In this document: positions 63,846-64,000 of the stretch, one piece after another
Numbering within the stretch: the first letter of the stretch is position 1
How the letters are laid out: every line of letters starts with the position of its first letter
Assembly: GCF_001907695.1 (NCBI RefSeq)
Contig: NZ_KV880637.1
Location: 1,953,974-2,017,973 of the forward strand
Direction of reading: 5' to 3'
Length of the DNA: 64,000 nucleotides
Origin: Thalassospira sp. TSL5-1
Lineage (GTDB): Bacteria; Pseudomonadota; Alphaproteobacteria; Rhodospirillales; Thalassospiraceae
Notes under the pieces: model-generated
Seen by the model: the letters and a program-made list of their open reading frames with translations, nothing else
The model's database searches: none
Told to the model about the DNA's origin: nothing
Made by a program: the position numbers and the translations under genes

Positions 63846-64000
63846 ACTAACATCCAGACACGTTATGATAGTATTAGCGTCAGTTTCTGGTTTCAAGACA
63901 TAGGCCATCGCGTATGACTCGCAAGGACTTCTCTCCCTTCTCAAATCTCGCGATGCGCCCTTTAAATTAGACGAGTTTTAAAGGCTTAGGTCAATCATTT
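63846..64000. other. no gene seen
   Basis: The last 155 bases hold no convincing coding frame, RNA gene or repeat. Confidence 0.5.

Noticed and set aside
1..64000. CRISPR arrays, tRNA or rRNA genes, transposases and integrases
   Set aside because: No regularly spaced repeats, cloverleaf sequences, rRNA signatures or transposase/integrase motifs were seen on reading either strand; a dedicated scan was not possible.

Overview
The window reads as one stretch of chromosome from a free-living, metabolically versatile alphaproteobacterium. A marine Rhodospirillales member such as Thalassospira fits the moderately high GC, the dense TRAP/ABC transporter content, the pca gene order and the Tam pair, but this is inferred from gene style and not proven. 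No rRNA, tRNA, CRISPR array or insertion sequence was recognised. Many genes overlap by 1 to 13 bases (TAATG, ATGA), so operon structure is easy to read. Several genes appear to start with TTG or GTG behind a clear Shine-Dalgarno.

Layout. (1) 1-8.5 kb: a uptake and catabolism locus of unknown substrate: a D-threonine-aldolase/D-serine-dehydratase-like enzyme, an M81 (MlrC) peptidase and a DctPQM TRAP transporter on the minus strand, divergent from ridA, an RpiR regulator and a KdgK-like sugar kinase. The shared promoter region holds three GTAG-N5-CTAC inverted repeats. (2) 8.5-15 kb: tamB and tamA. (3) 15.3-18.4 kb: two convergent GNAT fusions, one to an RLAN/ATP-grasp ligase and one to a C39-like peptidase. 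(4) 18.5-22.9 kb: a SulP anion transporter, a persulfide dioxygenase/Blh/YgaP sulfide-oxidation operon, and a TenA-like protein. (5) 23-35.1 kb: the protocatechuate branch of the beta-ketoadipate pathway (pcaDCHGIJFB) with pcaQ, a TRAP transporter and a PobR-like AraC regulator. (6) 35.1-38.4 kb: a GNAT and a nitrate/sulfonate-type ABC transporter. (7) 38.7-43.2 kb: a TIGR03862-like flavoprotein whose 3' end runs into an A/T-rich island carrying one PD-(D/E)XK nuclease-like gene, then PhoX. (8) 43.5-50.5 kb: a methyltransferase, a small secreted Cys protein, and a compact biosynthetic cluster: sulfotransferase and TetR facing a four-gene coupled operon (KAS III, extended SDR, metallo-beta-lactamase fold, F390-synthetase-like adenylate-forming enzyme). 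(9) 50.7-55.5 kb: adenine deaminase, then MFS, MarR and siderophore-interacting protein genes behind a Fur-box-like site and two MarR-type palindromes. (10) 56-63 kb: a dipeptide-type ABC transporter coupled to an M14 carboxypeptidase, then an unknown secreted protein.

The most promising candidates for something undescribed are the KAS III/SDR/MBL/adenylate-forming operon (resembling OleA and OleD without OleB and OleC), the GNAT-ATP-grasp plus GNAT-C39 pair, and the A/T-rich island with its orphan nuclease-like gene. A window-wide pattern is that all four transporter substrate-binding protein genes are followed by an intercistronic hairpin.
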